DNA of 64,000 nt from the NCBI GenBank assembly GCA_903822595.1, contig CAIJPS010000033.1, positions 60,524 through 124,523 on the forward strand. Direction: 5' to 3'. The position numbers and the translations under genes were made by a program. Shown here piece by piece: positions 36,500-45,098 of this stretch. This stretch comes from an uncultured Chlorobiaceae bacterium. Its GTDB lineage: Bacteria > Bacteroidota > Chlorobiia > Chlorobiales > Chlorobiaceae. Within the stretch, counting starts at the first letter, position 1. Every line of letters starts with the position of its first letter. The notes beneath the pieces are model-generated. The model was given only the letters and a program-made list of their open reading frames with translations, did not search any database and was not told the DNA's origin.

Positions 36500-39103
36500 T
36501 CAGGTGAACCACAAGACACCAGGAAATTCAAGCGGGGTCGGCAATTGCGCTTGTGACGTAATGCCGGTAAAGGTCACCGACACATCAATAGTACCGTTAT
36601 TATCCAGATCGGCATGCATCGTAAGCCCTTCATACCCCGCAGCACCAGCCTGAACCCACGACACAATTCGGCTTGTCCCCGGATTCCAGCCCCAGACCGA
36701 TAACTGCTCGCCTGCCTGCCAGTCCGTAATGGTCGACCAGGTCGCCACACCACCTCTCCCGTCAACAAAGAAGATATCCGTTCCAGTGCCACCAGTCAAA
36801 AAGTTCGATTCTGTTCCACCATCAATAACATCATTACCAGCTCCGGCATTGACCGCATCAAAGCCGCCAGCCACATTGATAAAGTCGTTATTGGCCGTCC
36901 CGATAACCACTTCACCGCTGCTGTCACCGATAAACTGAAAGTTGATGGGTGCTCCACCCGCAGCAGTGGCCGCACCGGTGTAATGCTCAGGCATGATACT
37001 GACACCATTACGGATCATCGGGGAGAGGGCAAGATCAGCAGTCGTGAAGTCATAGGATGTGGTTCCTGCATAAATATTACCCGCCAGATCTTTGACCGAA
37101 CCCGGAGAGAACGTGGCATAATAGTGCGTATTATAACCTAAATCAGTAGAGGGATTAATCGTGAGTACCGAACCGGAAACCGAAATGTTTGGACTCGATG
37201 CCGCATTATAGCTGGCCACAAGCGCCCCTGCTGCCGAACCACTGTGAATTTCAATGGTTCCCGTCCCCCTCTGAATGAGCTCACTGAAGGTCACATCGAT
37301 ATTGCTCCCGATCAAGACCCCGGTAGCAGCATCTGCAGGTGCAAAGGTGGTAACCGTAGGAGCTGTAACATCAGCCCCGGGAAGCGTGTTATTGGTAACC
37401 GCATGTGCAACCAGGGAAGCAGCATCATTCCCATAAGAATCCTGAATAGCATAAACGTCATTGGAGGCTGTCGGGTCGGTGTAGGACACCGTCACCACTT
37501 CACCGTTGATTACCGCTGTTCCCAGCGTCAGGGTAACCGTATGAGCTGCGCCGTTCACCGCTACACCACTCACCCCATGAGAGCCGGAAACACTGAATGC
37601 TCCGGCAAGAGGAAGATTTGAGCTATCAAGGTTATTGGCATCGGTATAGGTCATCACCAGCGTAGAACCGTTCACAGCGGCTGAAGCAAAAACCGGCGCT
37701 GTAACGTCTGCCGGTACCGGAGTGTTGTTGGTAACTGAAGTGGCACCAAAGGATGCAGCGTCATTGCCGGCAGCATCCTGAATGGCATTCACATCATTGC
37801 CTGCCGTCGGATCATTATAAGCAACCGTAACCAATTCATTATACCCTACGGCTGAACCGAGTGTCAGGCTAACCGTGTGAGCAGCACCGTTAACAGAGAT
37901 TCCGGTAACCGCATGATTTGAAACCGTAAAAGCTCCATTTGCAGGAAGATGTGCAGCATCAAGAGTGTTGGCTTCGGTATAGTTCAGCACCAGCGTCGCA
38001 CCATTCACCGTGGCTGACGCAAAAACCGGAGCGGTAACGTCTGCCGGTACCGGAGTATTATTCGTGACCGTTGTCGCAGCCAGCGAAGCAGCATCATTGC
38101 CGGCAGCATCCTGGATGGCATTCACATCATTGCCCGCAGTGGGGTCATTGTAAGCAACTGTCACCGATTCTCCGTAACCAACAGCGGTACCCAGCGTCAG
38201 GGTGACGGTGTGAGCGGCTGCATCGACAGAGACACTATTGACCCCATGAGCACCGGAAACCGCACCAGAAACCGTAAAAGCTCCATTTGCAGGAAGATGT
38301 GAAGCATCAAGAGTGTTGGCTTCGGTATAGGTCATCACCAGCGTTGCACCGTTCACCGCGGCAGAAGCAAACACCGGTGCGATAATGTCTGCCGGTATCG
38401 GAGTGTTGTTGGTAACAGCAGTGGCACCCAGCGAAGCAGCATCATTGCCGGCAGCATCCTGGATTGCATTCACATCATTGGCCGCTGTCGGGTCATTGTA
38501 AGCAACTGTCACCGATTCACCATACCCGACGGCCGTACCCAGCGTCAGTGTGACGGTTTTGGCGGCTGCATCGACAGAAACGGTGCTGACCGCATGAGCA
38601 CCGGATACGGCACCAGAAACCGTAAAGGCGCCATTTGCAGGAAGATGTGAAGCATCAAGGTTGTTGGCATCAGTATAGCTCATCACCAATGTTGTACCGT
38701 TCACCGTGGCTGATGAAAACGCCGGAGAAGTGATATCAGCAGGAGGACCGTAGGACAACGTGATCGTTGTGGGAGCATTGGTCACCGGATCCCACATGAC
38801 AAGTTTTTCAACACTTCTGAGCGTAAAGGTTAAATGAGTCCCCCCGGTACTTGCTCCGGATACAATAATCTCACCGGCGGCATTGGCAAGATGATCGTTG
38901 ACTCCAGCGGCACTCCCGATGGTGAATCCTGTAGTGCGATAGCAGTCGGCATACCCCCCGCTACCGTCATCAAAATACAAGGTATCGGTACCACCGGTAC
39001 CACCATCAATAAGATACTGCCAATTATTTTTCGGTTCCCCAGCAAACGCTAAATCAAAAATATCATCTCCAGAACCACCTGTAATTGTTTTTATTGTGGC
39101 CAT
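36500..39103 (-). CDS. Giant tandem-repeat RTX-type surface protein (SwmB-like repeats)
   Basis: 867 residues. The N-terminus has an RTX-like GGSGDDIFDLAF and no signal peptide. Four tandem repeats of 111-116 residues (124-239, 240-355, 356-466, 467-578) match the 'long protein repeat' of cyanobacterial SwmB: AFTVSG, VTLTLGTAVGYGESVTVAYND, DVNAIQDAAGNDAAS. An Ig-like bacterial domain follows (579-690), then RTX motifs (AGAGNDVIDGG, LTGGTGTDIFFVDG) near the C-terminus. Such proteins leave by type I secretion with a C-terminal signal; no T1SS gene is in the window. A surface adhesin is likely. It stands between DUF3570 and apbE in an otherwise redox-type gene row. Confidence 0.88.
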   Translation of the reverse strand: MATIKTITGGSGDDIFDLAFAGEPKNNWQYLIDGGTGGTDTLYFDDGSGGYADCYRTTGFTIGSAAGVNDHLANAAGEIIVSGASTGGTHLTFTLRSVEKLVMWDPVTNAPTTITLSYGPPADITSPAFSSATVNGTTLVMSYTDANNLDASHLPANGAFTVSGAVSGAHAVSTVSVDAAAKTVTLTLGTAVGYGESVTVAYNDPTAANDVNAIQDAAGNDAASLGATAVTNNTPIPADIIAPVFASAAVNGATLVMTYTEANTLDASHLPANGAFTVSGAVSGAHGVNSVSVDAAAHTVTLTLGTAVGYGESVTVAYNDPTAGNDVNAIQDAAGNDAASLAATTVTNNTPVPADVTAPVFASATVNGATLVLNYTEANTLDAAHLPANGAFTVSNHAVTGISVNGAAHTVSLTLGSAVGYNELVTVAYNDPTAGNDVNAIQDAAGNDAASFGATSVTNNTPVPADVTAPVFASAAVNGSTLVMTYTDANNLDSSNLPLAGAFSVSGSHGVSGVAVNGAAHTVTLTLGTAVINGEVVTVSYTDPTASNDVYAIQDSYGNDAASLVAHAVTNNTLPGADVTAPTVTTFAPADAATGVLIGSNIDVTFSELIQRGTGTIEIHSGSAAGALVASYNAASSPNISVSGSVLTINPSTDLGYNTHYYATFSPGSVKDLAGNIYAGTTSYDFTTADLALSPMIRNGVSIMPEHYTGAATAAGGAPINFQFIGDSSGEVVIGTANNDFINVAGGFDAVNAGAGNDVIDGGTESNFLTGGTGTDIFFVDGRGGVATWSTITDWQAGEQLSVWGWNPGTSRIVSWVQAGAAGYEGLTMHADLDNNGTIDVSVTFTGITSQAQLPTPLEFPGVLWFT
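37370..38734 (-). repeat. Four coding tandem repeats of about 333-348 bp
   Basis: DNA of the four Swm-type repeats within the surface protein. Units 1 and 2 are 348 bp each and nearly superimposable at protein level; unit 3 is 333 bp and unit 4, the most diverged, 336 bp. The gradient suggests recent duplication at the N-terminal side. Confidence 0.88.
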
Positions 39104-39543
39104 AGTTTCCTCCTGTAATTAATTAATAAGGTGAATGATTTAACGGAATCTCTTGCCGTGAATAAACCTCTATGCAAGCGCTGATGCTGACAACAGCCAT
39201 CAAAACAACACGGCATAAATCAAATAGTGTAAACTCACCAATGATAGCTCAGCAAGACTTTAAGCAGTATTAATGGCAGCTTAAATTTTACCTAAAATTG
39301 AGCTGCTAACTATTTCACTCTTTCTCTATACAGGACATTAACTGTCCTGTTTCAAAACAGGCAGAACAGAGACGGAAACCGTATTATTCAAACAAATTTG
39401 CCTGAACAAATATTTTATAAGAGGCATTAACAGCCAGCATGTATCGCTGACACTGATAACCGGAAGGTCATTGGAAAGCAATCCTTTCAGCCACCCATAT
39501 TACGAGTGGATGGCTGAAAGGACTTTTTTTCCGTTTACTGCGG
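39104..39543. other. 440-bp intergenic region upstream of the RTX surface protein
   Basis: No credible gene. A small hairpin (CAGGACA at 39331-39337, TGTCCTG at 39343-39349) lies here. The hairpin at 39482-39522 ends the DUF3570 gene. The remaining sequence, AT-rich, should carry the promoter of the surface protein. Confidence 0.45.
39482..39522 (-). terminator. Long hairpin after the DUF3570 gene
   Basis: A 16-bp stem with one mismatch pairs 39482-39497 with 39507-39522 across a 9-nt loop, 21 nt after the DUF3570 stop. On the plus strand it is followed by seven T; on the minus strand the T-run is weak. It probably terminates the minus-strand transcript and separates it from the RTX gene. 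Confidence 0.65.
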
Positions 39544-40674
39544 CTAAAACTCCCGTGAAAGACCAAGCTGAATAAATCTGGCACTGAATGGCGCAAGTCC
39601 GGAATCGCCGCCACCGGTTATGCTCCACTTTGCCCGCTGTTCATAATTTTCATACTTGACATCGACGATCCACTCTTTTGCAATCCGTTTTTCCACCTTG
39701 ATTCCGAGCGTGAGCGCTCCGAAAGCTGAAAGGCGCTGATCCAAAGAGTAGAGAGCGGCACCCCGAACTGGTCGTTGAGGAGAAGACAGATAAAAGTCTG
39801 CTGCGGTTTGGGAATAAAGCCTCACTGATGGAGTTAATGTCCAGTCACCTGGCAATGGCTGCACATATTCCAGACCAAGCGTATGGGCATTGATGCCGAA
39901 GGTATCGGTGTAGTAGCGATAGGAGAGTCTGCTGGTTCCATCAGTTCCATCAAAATGGTGATTCCATCGGGTCATAACCGTCTTGCTGTCCCGTTTGTCA
40001 GGTCTTTTATCATATGACTTATAAGGGTCAGTATAATAGCCGTCACCATTGGAATAGCCGAGATTCAACTGCACAATATCCTTGGCCGTCAAAACTTGTG
40101 TGACACCTGCAAGCAGAGCAACAACCTGCTTTTTCTTATTAACAGCAATACCGTTATTGGAGTTGATGCCATCATTGGTGAAGCTGCCGCCAAGCGTAAA
40201 GGTGGTGTTTTTATCCTCGGTCGAGAGACTCCCCTGAAGAGAGTAGCTTCGGGAGATATAGTCAGACTCTTCGGAATAGCTGGTACCAGCCGTCACGCTC
40301 CCCTTTGAGAGGTAGCGGGTGACACTCAGGTCACCAGCATAGCGCTGATCTCTGATCGGTGATGCGCCGGAAATCATCCCCTCATCAAAAAGATTGTGAT
40401 AGGTAGGAGATGCACCGGTGACTGAGTCATACGTGTACGAAGTATTGATCGACCACTTGCCTGCTATTGGAGCCATAGCCGAGACAGAATAGGCACGGAC
40501 TCCCATCCGATCTGTATCCGGCTGGCTCTCCTGATAGTTCAGATATTTAAAGGCAACAATACCTTTTTCCGGTGCCGCTTCAGCAAATGCTGTACTGGAA
40601 AGGGGGAGTGCCATGGCAGCCGCAAAAAGTGCTGCGCCGATAACATGCGTTTTTTTTGTCGGGAGCGATTTCAT
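39544..40674 (-). CDS. DUF3570 outer-membrane beta-barrel protein with a flavinylation-like motif
   Basis: 376 residues from the ATG at 40674; the longer frame to 40809 adds a non-signal extension. Signal peptide (about 1-31, ending AFA), then alternating amphipathic strands throughout and a terminal Phe (LGLSREF), as in barrels inserted by BamA. Near the mature N-terminus is YTYDSVTGASPTYHN: residues 83-89, D-S-V-T-G-A-S, fit the ApbE flavinylation consensus D-x-x-[ST]-G-A-[ST]. DUF3570 genes are known to travel with DUF4266, TlpA-like and apbE genes. I infer an outer-membrane electron-transfer or transport protein, possibly carrying covalent FMN. Confidence 0.85.
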   Translation of the reverse strand: MKSLPTKKTHVIGAALFAAAMALPLSSTAFAEAAPEKGIVAFKYLNYQESQPDTDRMGVRAYSVSAMAPIAGKWSINTSYTYDSVTGASPTYHNLFDEGMISGASPIRDQRYAGDLSVTRYLSKGSVTAGTSYSEESDYISRSYSLQGSLSTEDKNTTFTLGGSFTNDGINSNNGIAVNKKKQVVALLAGVTQVLTAKDIVQLNLGYSNGDGYYTDPYKSYDKRPDKRDSKTVMTRWNHHFDGTDGTSRLSYRYYTDTFGINAHTLGLEYVQPLPGDWTLTPSVRLYSQTAADFYLSSPQRPVRGAALYSLDQRLSAFGALTLGIKVEKRIAKEWIVDVKYENYEQRAKWSITGGGDSGLAPFSARFIQLGLSREF

Positions 40675-40702
40675 AAGAGTATCGTGAAAATTAGAATTCA
40701 GG

Positions 40703-40942
40703 TTAATTGCAACCACAACCGCCGCCGCCGACCCCCGAACCGCCGGAAGCCCCCTCTTTGCTGCTGTAGATGTGCTCGACGTACTTGGTATCAAGCGGAT
40801 CGCCTTCAAAAGTCATCTCAGGACGGGCAAGCGTCTCCTTTTCCCAAGGCTGCACAGCAGGCCCGATCGAGCAGCCTGACAAGGCGAACGTGATCATCAA
40901 GAGAAGAGCAGAAAACAATTTTCGCAAAAGATGTTTTCTCAT
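40703..40942 (-). CDS. DUF4266 small lipoprotein with GGGGCGC tail
   Basis: 79 residues. A lipoprotein signal ends FALSGC (Cys24). The DUF4266 core reads VQPWEKETLARPEM and DPLDTKYVEHIYSSKEG. The C-terminus is a Gly/Ser-rich tail finishing GGGGCGCN, with two cysteines one residue apart. It overlaps the thioredoxin gene by 4 bp (ATGA) and precedes DUF3570 by 28 bp. The tail could bind metal or receive a modification; no function is published to my knowledge. Confidence 0.85.
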   Translation of the reverse strand: MRKHLLRKLFSALLLMITFALSGCSIGPAVQPWEKETLARPEMTFEGDPLDTKYVEHIYSSKEGASGGSGVGGGGCGCN

Positions 40943-41454
40943 TTTTTCGCCTCCAACGCTGCCTTAATCTGGTTTTCAAGCTGGTCACGATCTGACTCTT
41001 TAAAACCTAAATGCTGAAAGATGACTTTACCATCCCTGCCCACAAGAAAACTGGTCGGCATACCCTTCACGCCATAACTCTTTGGTGTAACACCCTTCGA
41101 CTCAAACGCGACGGTAAAATGAGCGGGATTCTGAGCCAGAAACTTTTTGGCATCCTCCGTTTTGGTATCAAGATTAACGCCGATAATCTTCAGTCCCTGA
41201 GCCCGGTATTTGTCCTGCATGGCGTTCATCCATGCAAATGACTGTTTGCAGGGCCCGCACCACGATGCCCAGAAATCAATATAGACGACCGATCCTGCCG
41301 TACTCGAAAGCGATACTTGCCCCTGCGCTCCCGGCAGGCTGAAATCGGGTGCCTTGCTCCCGACCTCAAGTGCGTAAGAGGTACCAGTAAAACTCAAAGA
41401 GAGAAGTGAGGCAATGAGCATCGCCCTGAATTTTTTTCCCTGAAAAATGACCAT
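40939..41454 (-). CDS. TlpA/ResA-like periplasmic thioredoxin
   Basis: 171 residues from the ATG at 41454; a longer frame to 41511 lacks signal character. A signal peptide (ends TSYA) is followed by GSKAPDFSLPG, a redoxin start, and the active site WASWCGPCKQS (CxxC). The cis-Pro is in KGMPTSFLVG. ResA/TlpA-type proteins keep heme-binding cysteines of apocytochrome c reduced. It heads the DUF4266-DUF3570 genes and would receive electrons from DsbD, encoded at the other end of this strand. Confidence 0.92.
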   Translation of the reverse strand: MVIFQGKKFRAMLIASLLSLSFTGTSYALEVGSKAPDFSLPGAQGQVSLSSTAGSVVYIDFWASWCGPCKQSFAWMNAMQDKYRAQGLKIIGVNLDTKTEDAKKFLAQNPAHFTVAFESKGVTPKSYGVKGMPTSFLVGRDGKVIFQHLGFKESDRDQLENQIKAALEAKK

Positions 41455-41657
41455 AGTTCGTAGCGTTAGATTAGAAAATATACTGGTAGAGCCGTTCATC
41501 GCGTTATACACATACTGCTTGCAGGTATAAACACGGATTATGATATATGTTGATGTTAAGAAACATATCCTTAAAAAGCCATTAGCTGATGCTTAAAATT
41601 CACCTAAAAAGCGGTAAAAATGAGGGGGCGATGAGCATTGAGGGGCGGGATACAGGC

Positions 41658-41694
41658 AAAAAGGCATGTCCATACAAGATGAACATGCCTTTTT
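41658..41694 (-). terminator. Bidirectional terminator after the cytochrome-porin gene
   Basis: Stem AAAAAGGCATGT (41658-41669) pairs with ACATGCCTTTTTT (from 41683) across a 13-nt loop. T-runs follow on both strands. It lies about 50 bp after the stop of the minus-strand cytochrome-porin gene. Confidence 0.82.
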
Positions 41695-41742
41695 TGTCTT
41701 TGAGCATACCTGACAGATCAGGAGAGAGTGATCAACTGATGA

Positions 41743-43092
41743 TCAGAAGCCAGCCCTGACGGCCAGTGCAAAGGTGTTCTGGTTGGTAACACCGGTGCTT
41801 GCAACGGAACCCTTCCTGAAAGCGGTGTAGGTACCGGTAAGAGAGACTGAAGGTGAAATCCATGCAGAAACCGATGGGATGATCGTTGGCTGATGGGTAT
41901 CATCTCTTTTTGAGAGCGATGCATAGTTGGATGCATTTGCGATGTCAGCATAGCCAATTTTTGCAAAGAGCCAAGGATAGATAAAGTAGCCAGCCTCAGC
42001 GCGGAAGTTGGTCAGACCAAGATCACGATCCTTACTTGCCGCTACACCAACAAGGATATCACTGGTAACAGCCTGGATATCAGCACCGTATACAAGGGAT
42101 TCACCAGCATAGTTACCGGTAAAGCCTTTTGGTGACGCTGCAGTGTTAACCGTGCTATTGGCATAAGAGAGTCCAGCACCAAGGGTCAACTGGTTGTCAA
42201 GGCCATTATAGGCATTGCCAAACTCACCGTTGGAACCACTGAGCAGACCTGCACCATACAGCTTGACCTTTCCACGAAGATAGAGGATATCATCAATGGC
42301 ATTCTTTGTCGCCACGATTGGTGTCCTGTAGTTTGCACCCATGCTGGTACCTGCAACGATGGAGTAACCACCGGTTTCACCTCTTGTGAAGTTCAACTCA
42401 GCATAGGTTACCGGGCCAGGAAGCACACTTGAAACGTTTGCTACGCCGCCAGCACCAGTGCCATTCCAGTTGACACTGCTGAAGCTGTTACCAATCGCCA
42501 GGTTGAATCCGGGAGAGAACTGCCATACGGCACGCACATTGGATGTTACAGGGCTGTCAACAGAAGAAGTTGTACCATTGGCGTCGGCATCATCCTCAAC
42601 AGTGGCACCACCGAATCCAGCCAGCTCACCAAAAATCGTCAGGTGAGGTCCGACTGATGCTCCCATAAAAAGCGAAGCCGCATTCGGAGCATTGATGGTA
42701 AACTCTTTTCCTGCCTTGGTTGCACCGGTAGAGACGTAATGTGTTGCTTCTTTGTAGTTGACAAGGTTGCCAGTAAGCACAACGCTTAGCGGATCAAACT
42801 GGGGAAACGATCCGACAAAAGGAGCATTCGGGAACTTTGTCTTCCAGTCATCCGTGCCAATCTTGATATTTTCCTGCTTGGTGAACGCGTCATCTCCACC
42901 ACCTGGCAGACGATATCCGTTGTTCTTGAATGCCTCACCGACAGCATTGCGCTGCGGCATGCCAGAGTGGCACATGTAGCAGGATGTATTATACTTCCTT
43001 GCCCAGGACGGTATCGCAGAACCCTCTGTGCTCCAGAACAAAGCGGGCACCATACAGAGCGACACAATACTTGCAAATGTCGTTTTTTTCAT
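41743..43092 (-). CDS. Fused monoheme cytochrome c-porin (Cyc2-like)
   Basis: 449 residues. After a signal peptide (about 1-25, STEGSA) comes IPSWARKYNTSCYMCHSGMP, with one heme c site CxxCH at Cys38-His42, then GEAFKNNGYRLPGG. The remaining 380 residues are alternating beta strands with Gly/Asn-rich turns, ending in Phe (LAVRAGF), so an outer-membrane barrel. This layout, including A-x-P-x-[FW]-A-R before CxxCH and G-x-x-F-K-x-x-G-Y after it, is that of Cyc2, the outer-membrane Fe(II) oxidase found in some photoferrotrophic Chlorobium. A related but non-iron cytochrome-porin cannot be excluded. ResB/CcsA genes lie divergently next door. Confidence 0.85.
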   Translation of the reverse strand: MKKTTFASIVSLCMVPALFWSTEGSAIPSWARKYNTSCYMCHSGMPQRNAVGEAFKNNGYRLPGGGDDAFTKQENIKIGTDDWKTKFPNAPFVGSFPQFDPLSVVLTGNLVNYKEATHYVSTGATKAGKEFTINAPNAASLFMGASVGPHLTIFGELAGFGGATVEDDADANGTTSSVDSPVTSNVRAVWQFSPGFNLAIGNSFSSVNWNGTGAGGVANVSSVLPGPVTYAELNFTRGETGGYSIVAGTSMGANYRTPIVATKNAIDDILYLRGKVKLYGAGLLSGSNGEFGNAYNGLDNQLTLGAGLSYANSTVNTAASPKGFTGNYAGESLVYGADIQAVTSDILVGVAASKDRDLGLTNFRAEAGYFIYPWLFAKIGYADIANASNYASLSKRDDTHQPTIIPSVSAWISPSVSLTGTYTAFRKGSVASTGVTNQNTFALAVRAGF

Positions 43093-43859
43093 AAGCCGAT
43101 TACTCCATTTTTTTTAGATTGAATAATTGTCTTTTTTTGCCAACAACGGTAGAAAAACAAGGAAATGCACTTCATGCAAACCCTCGAGTGACACCGGCCT
43201 TCGTTGCCAATCAACATAAAATTGAGTAACAGCCCGAACGACGCAGTATCGCTAATTATCTCTTTTTTTAAGTAATTTTCCAACTATTTTTTTTCAAAAC
43301 AACACACAGAGCCCAAGCCAACAATATAACAACACACAAAATAATGCGTTACACGATCGCCACCGACACCCTTGATGCAAACAGCACAGCACACCAAACG
43401 ATAAACGCACTTGCCCTGCAACAAATAAAAACCCAACAGACCCAACGGCACCAACAACCGAGATGCCACGCAGAAAACATCAACAAGCAGGAGAGAAACT
43501 GCATTCCGCCACTCCAACATCGTTTCTTCATCGAAAGATATTAAAAAAAAAATTAATGATCAACCCCTCATCCCTTTTGAGATGAAGAGAAGTCATAACG
43601 GTTGCAAAAAAATGGTCACCGTTGTCATTTGTTAAACTCTTGTTGCTCTCTTATATTTTGTTCGCTGAAAAATGGTTATGCTCGCCTCCCCTGCCATTGT
43701 CCGGCACATGAACGAATAGCCAGCACTTCTGGTATAATGTCAACGGTGTCAGTCAGGTCCAGGACGGTGTGGTATCCGCTGATGTGATTGCAATTGCCAG
43801 TTTGCTGTTTGCTTCGCTTTTAATAATAATAATAAGGTTTATTACAACAGGTAGTCATT
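43093..43859. other. 767-bp divergent intergenic region
   Basis: Between the cytochrome-porin and resB starts. Short frames on both strands lack ribosome-binding sites and family features. A triplet run of TAA/AAT type occurs near 43819-43834, just before resB. Promoters for both transcripts should be here; unusually long for this genome, so a regulatory RNA or a lost gene is possible. Confidence 0.4.
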
Positions 43860-45098
43860 ATGGTGGTTGTCCCTCGTCGCTTGTTTCAGCCTCCCTGGGA
43901 GTTCAGGGAGGCGGCCCTTTTTACGGCTGTTGCTGTTTTTGCGGGCTTTGCCTTTCAATATGCTGCATCTGGGCAGGGTGTTGCACTGCCTCATTTGCCT
44001 TTTAACGCCATAGCACTGGCGCTGTTTGCTGTTTTTGTGCTCAGCGTGGGACTCGGGTTCAAGAATAACCCGATGGTCAAATGGTTCGGAGGAATTCCTC
44101 TTGGACTTTGCCTTATTTTTGCAATTGCACTCCTCTCCCTGATCGGTGGTGTTGTGCCACAGGAGGCTATTAAACCGGGGTCACTCTCTGCCCTGTTGGG
44201 AATAAATCAGATCTTTTCAAGCTGGCCTTTTGCGCTTGCCATTCTGCTCTTTCTGGCCAACCTTGGTCTTTCGCTTTCATGGAAGCTTGTTCCGTTCAAG
44301 CTGAAAAATCTCCAGTTTATTCTTTTTCATGCCGGCTTCTGGATCGCACTTTCCTGTGCAATTTTTGGCACTCCCGATCTTCAGCGGCTTGTGATGAAGG
44401 TTGATGAGGGGCAGGAGAGCAATCTCGGTTACAGCATGGAGAGCGAAACGCCACAAAAATTGCCGTTTTCTGTTTTTTTGCACAACTTTTCTCTTGAGGA
44501 GTACCCTCCCCAACTGTTTTTGTATGACCCCCAAAGCGGCCAGCCACTTGAGGAGTTGACAAAAACGACAACTCTGGTGCACAAGGGCGTAAAGGCATCA
44601 TGGAAAAATGTCGATGTTGAAGTGCTCGACTTTTTGCCCTATGCGCTTCCCGGGAAAAACGGTGTTCCCGAACCGGCAGACCACAAAGCAGGAATCTCTT
44701 TTGCCAAGGTCAAAATCAGCTCAGGCTCAGCTCAGCGCGAGGAATGGATAACGACCGGAAGTCCAATGGTTGATACGAAAGACGCTCAAGTGGGTGCGCT
44801 CTATCTGGGCATCAGAGCTGGCACGCCCAAAGCATTCCGTTCGGAGGTAACGGTGCATGATGACAACGGACAACAGACAATGGCAACCCTCGAGGTCAAC
44901 CATCCGATTAACTTTACTGACTGGAAGCTTTATCAGATGGGTTACGATCAAAAAGCTGGCCGATGGTCTCAGTTCAGCCTGATCGAACTCATTCGTGACC
45001 CTTGGCTGCCGGCAGTCTATCTTGGCTTTTTTATGATTATGGCAGGAAATATTCTGTTTTTCTGGAATGGCATTAAACGAACAGAGGGTGCATCATGA
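43860..45098 (+). CDS. resB: Cytochrome c biogenesis protein ResB (Ccs1)
   Basis: 412 residues with three N-terminal membrane helices, a fourth near 155, a large periplasmic domain (about 175-375) and a final helix (LPAVYLGFFMIMAGNILFFW). This is the ResB layout of system II cytochrome c maturation. LLSLIGGVVPQ in TM3 region and the DPWLPAVYLGF segment are family-like. ResB with CcsA moves heme out of the cell and attaches it to CxxCH cysteines. The next gene overlaps by 4 bp. The Cyc2-like protein next door is an obvious client. Confidence 0.88.
   Translation: MVVVPRRLFQPPWEFREAALFTAVAVFAGFAFQYAASGQGVALPHLPFNAIALALFAVFVLSVGLGFKNNPMVKWFGGIPLGLCLIFAIALLSLIGGVVPQEAIKPGSLSALLGINQIFSSWPFALAILLFLANLGLSLSWKLVPFKLKNLQFILFHAGFWIALSCAIFGTPDLQRLVMKVDEGQESNLGYSMESETPQKLPFSVFLHNFSLEEYPPQLFLYDPQSGQPLEELTKTTTLVHKGVKASWKNVDVEVLDFLPYALPGKNGVPEPADHKAGISFAKVKISSGSAQREEWITTGSPMVDTKDAQVGALYLGIRAGTPKAFRSEVTVHDDNGQQTMATLEVNHPINFTDWKLYQMGYDQKAGRWSQFSLIELIRDPWLPAVYLGFFMIMAGNILFFWNGIKRTEGAS

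Noticed and set aside
37370..38734. CRISPR-like periodic repeats
   Set aside because: The period is over 330 bp and the repeats are coding and in frame; they are protein repeats, not a CRISPR array.
43284..43520. Minus-strand Cys- and Val-rich hydrophobic frame of 78 codons
   Set aside because: No ribosome-binding site and odd composition; judged non-coding.
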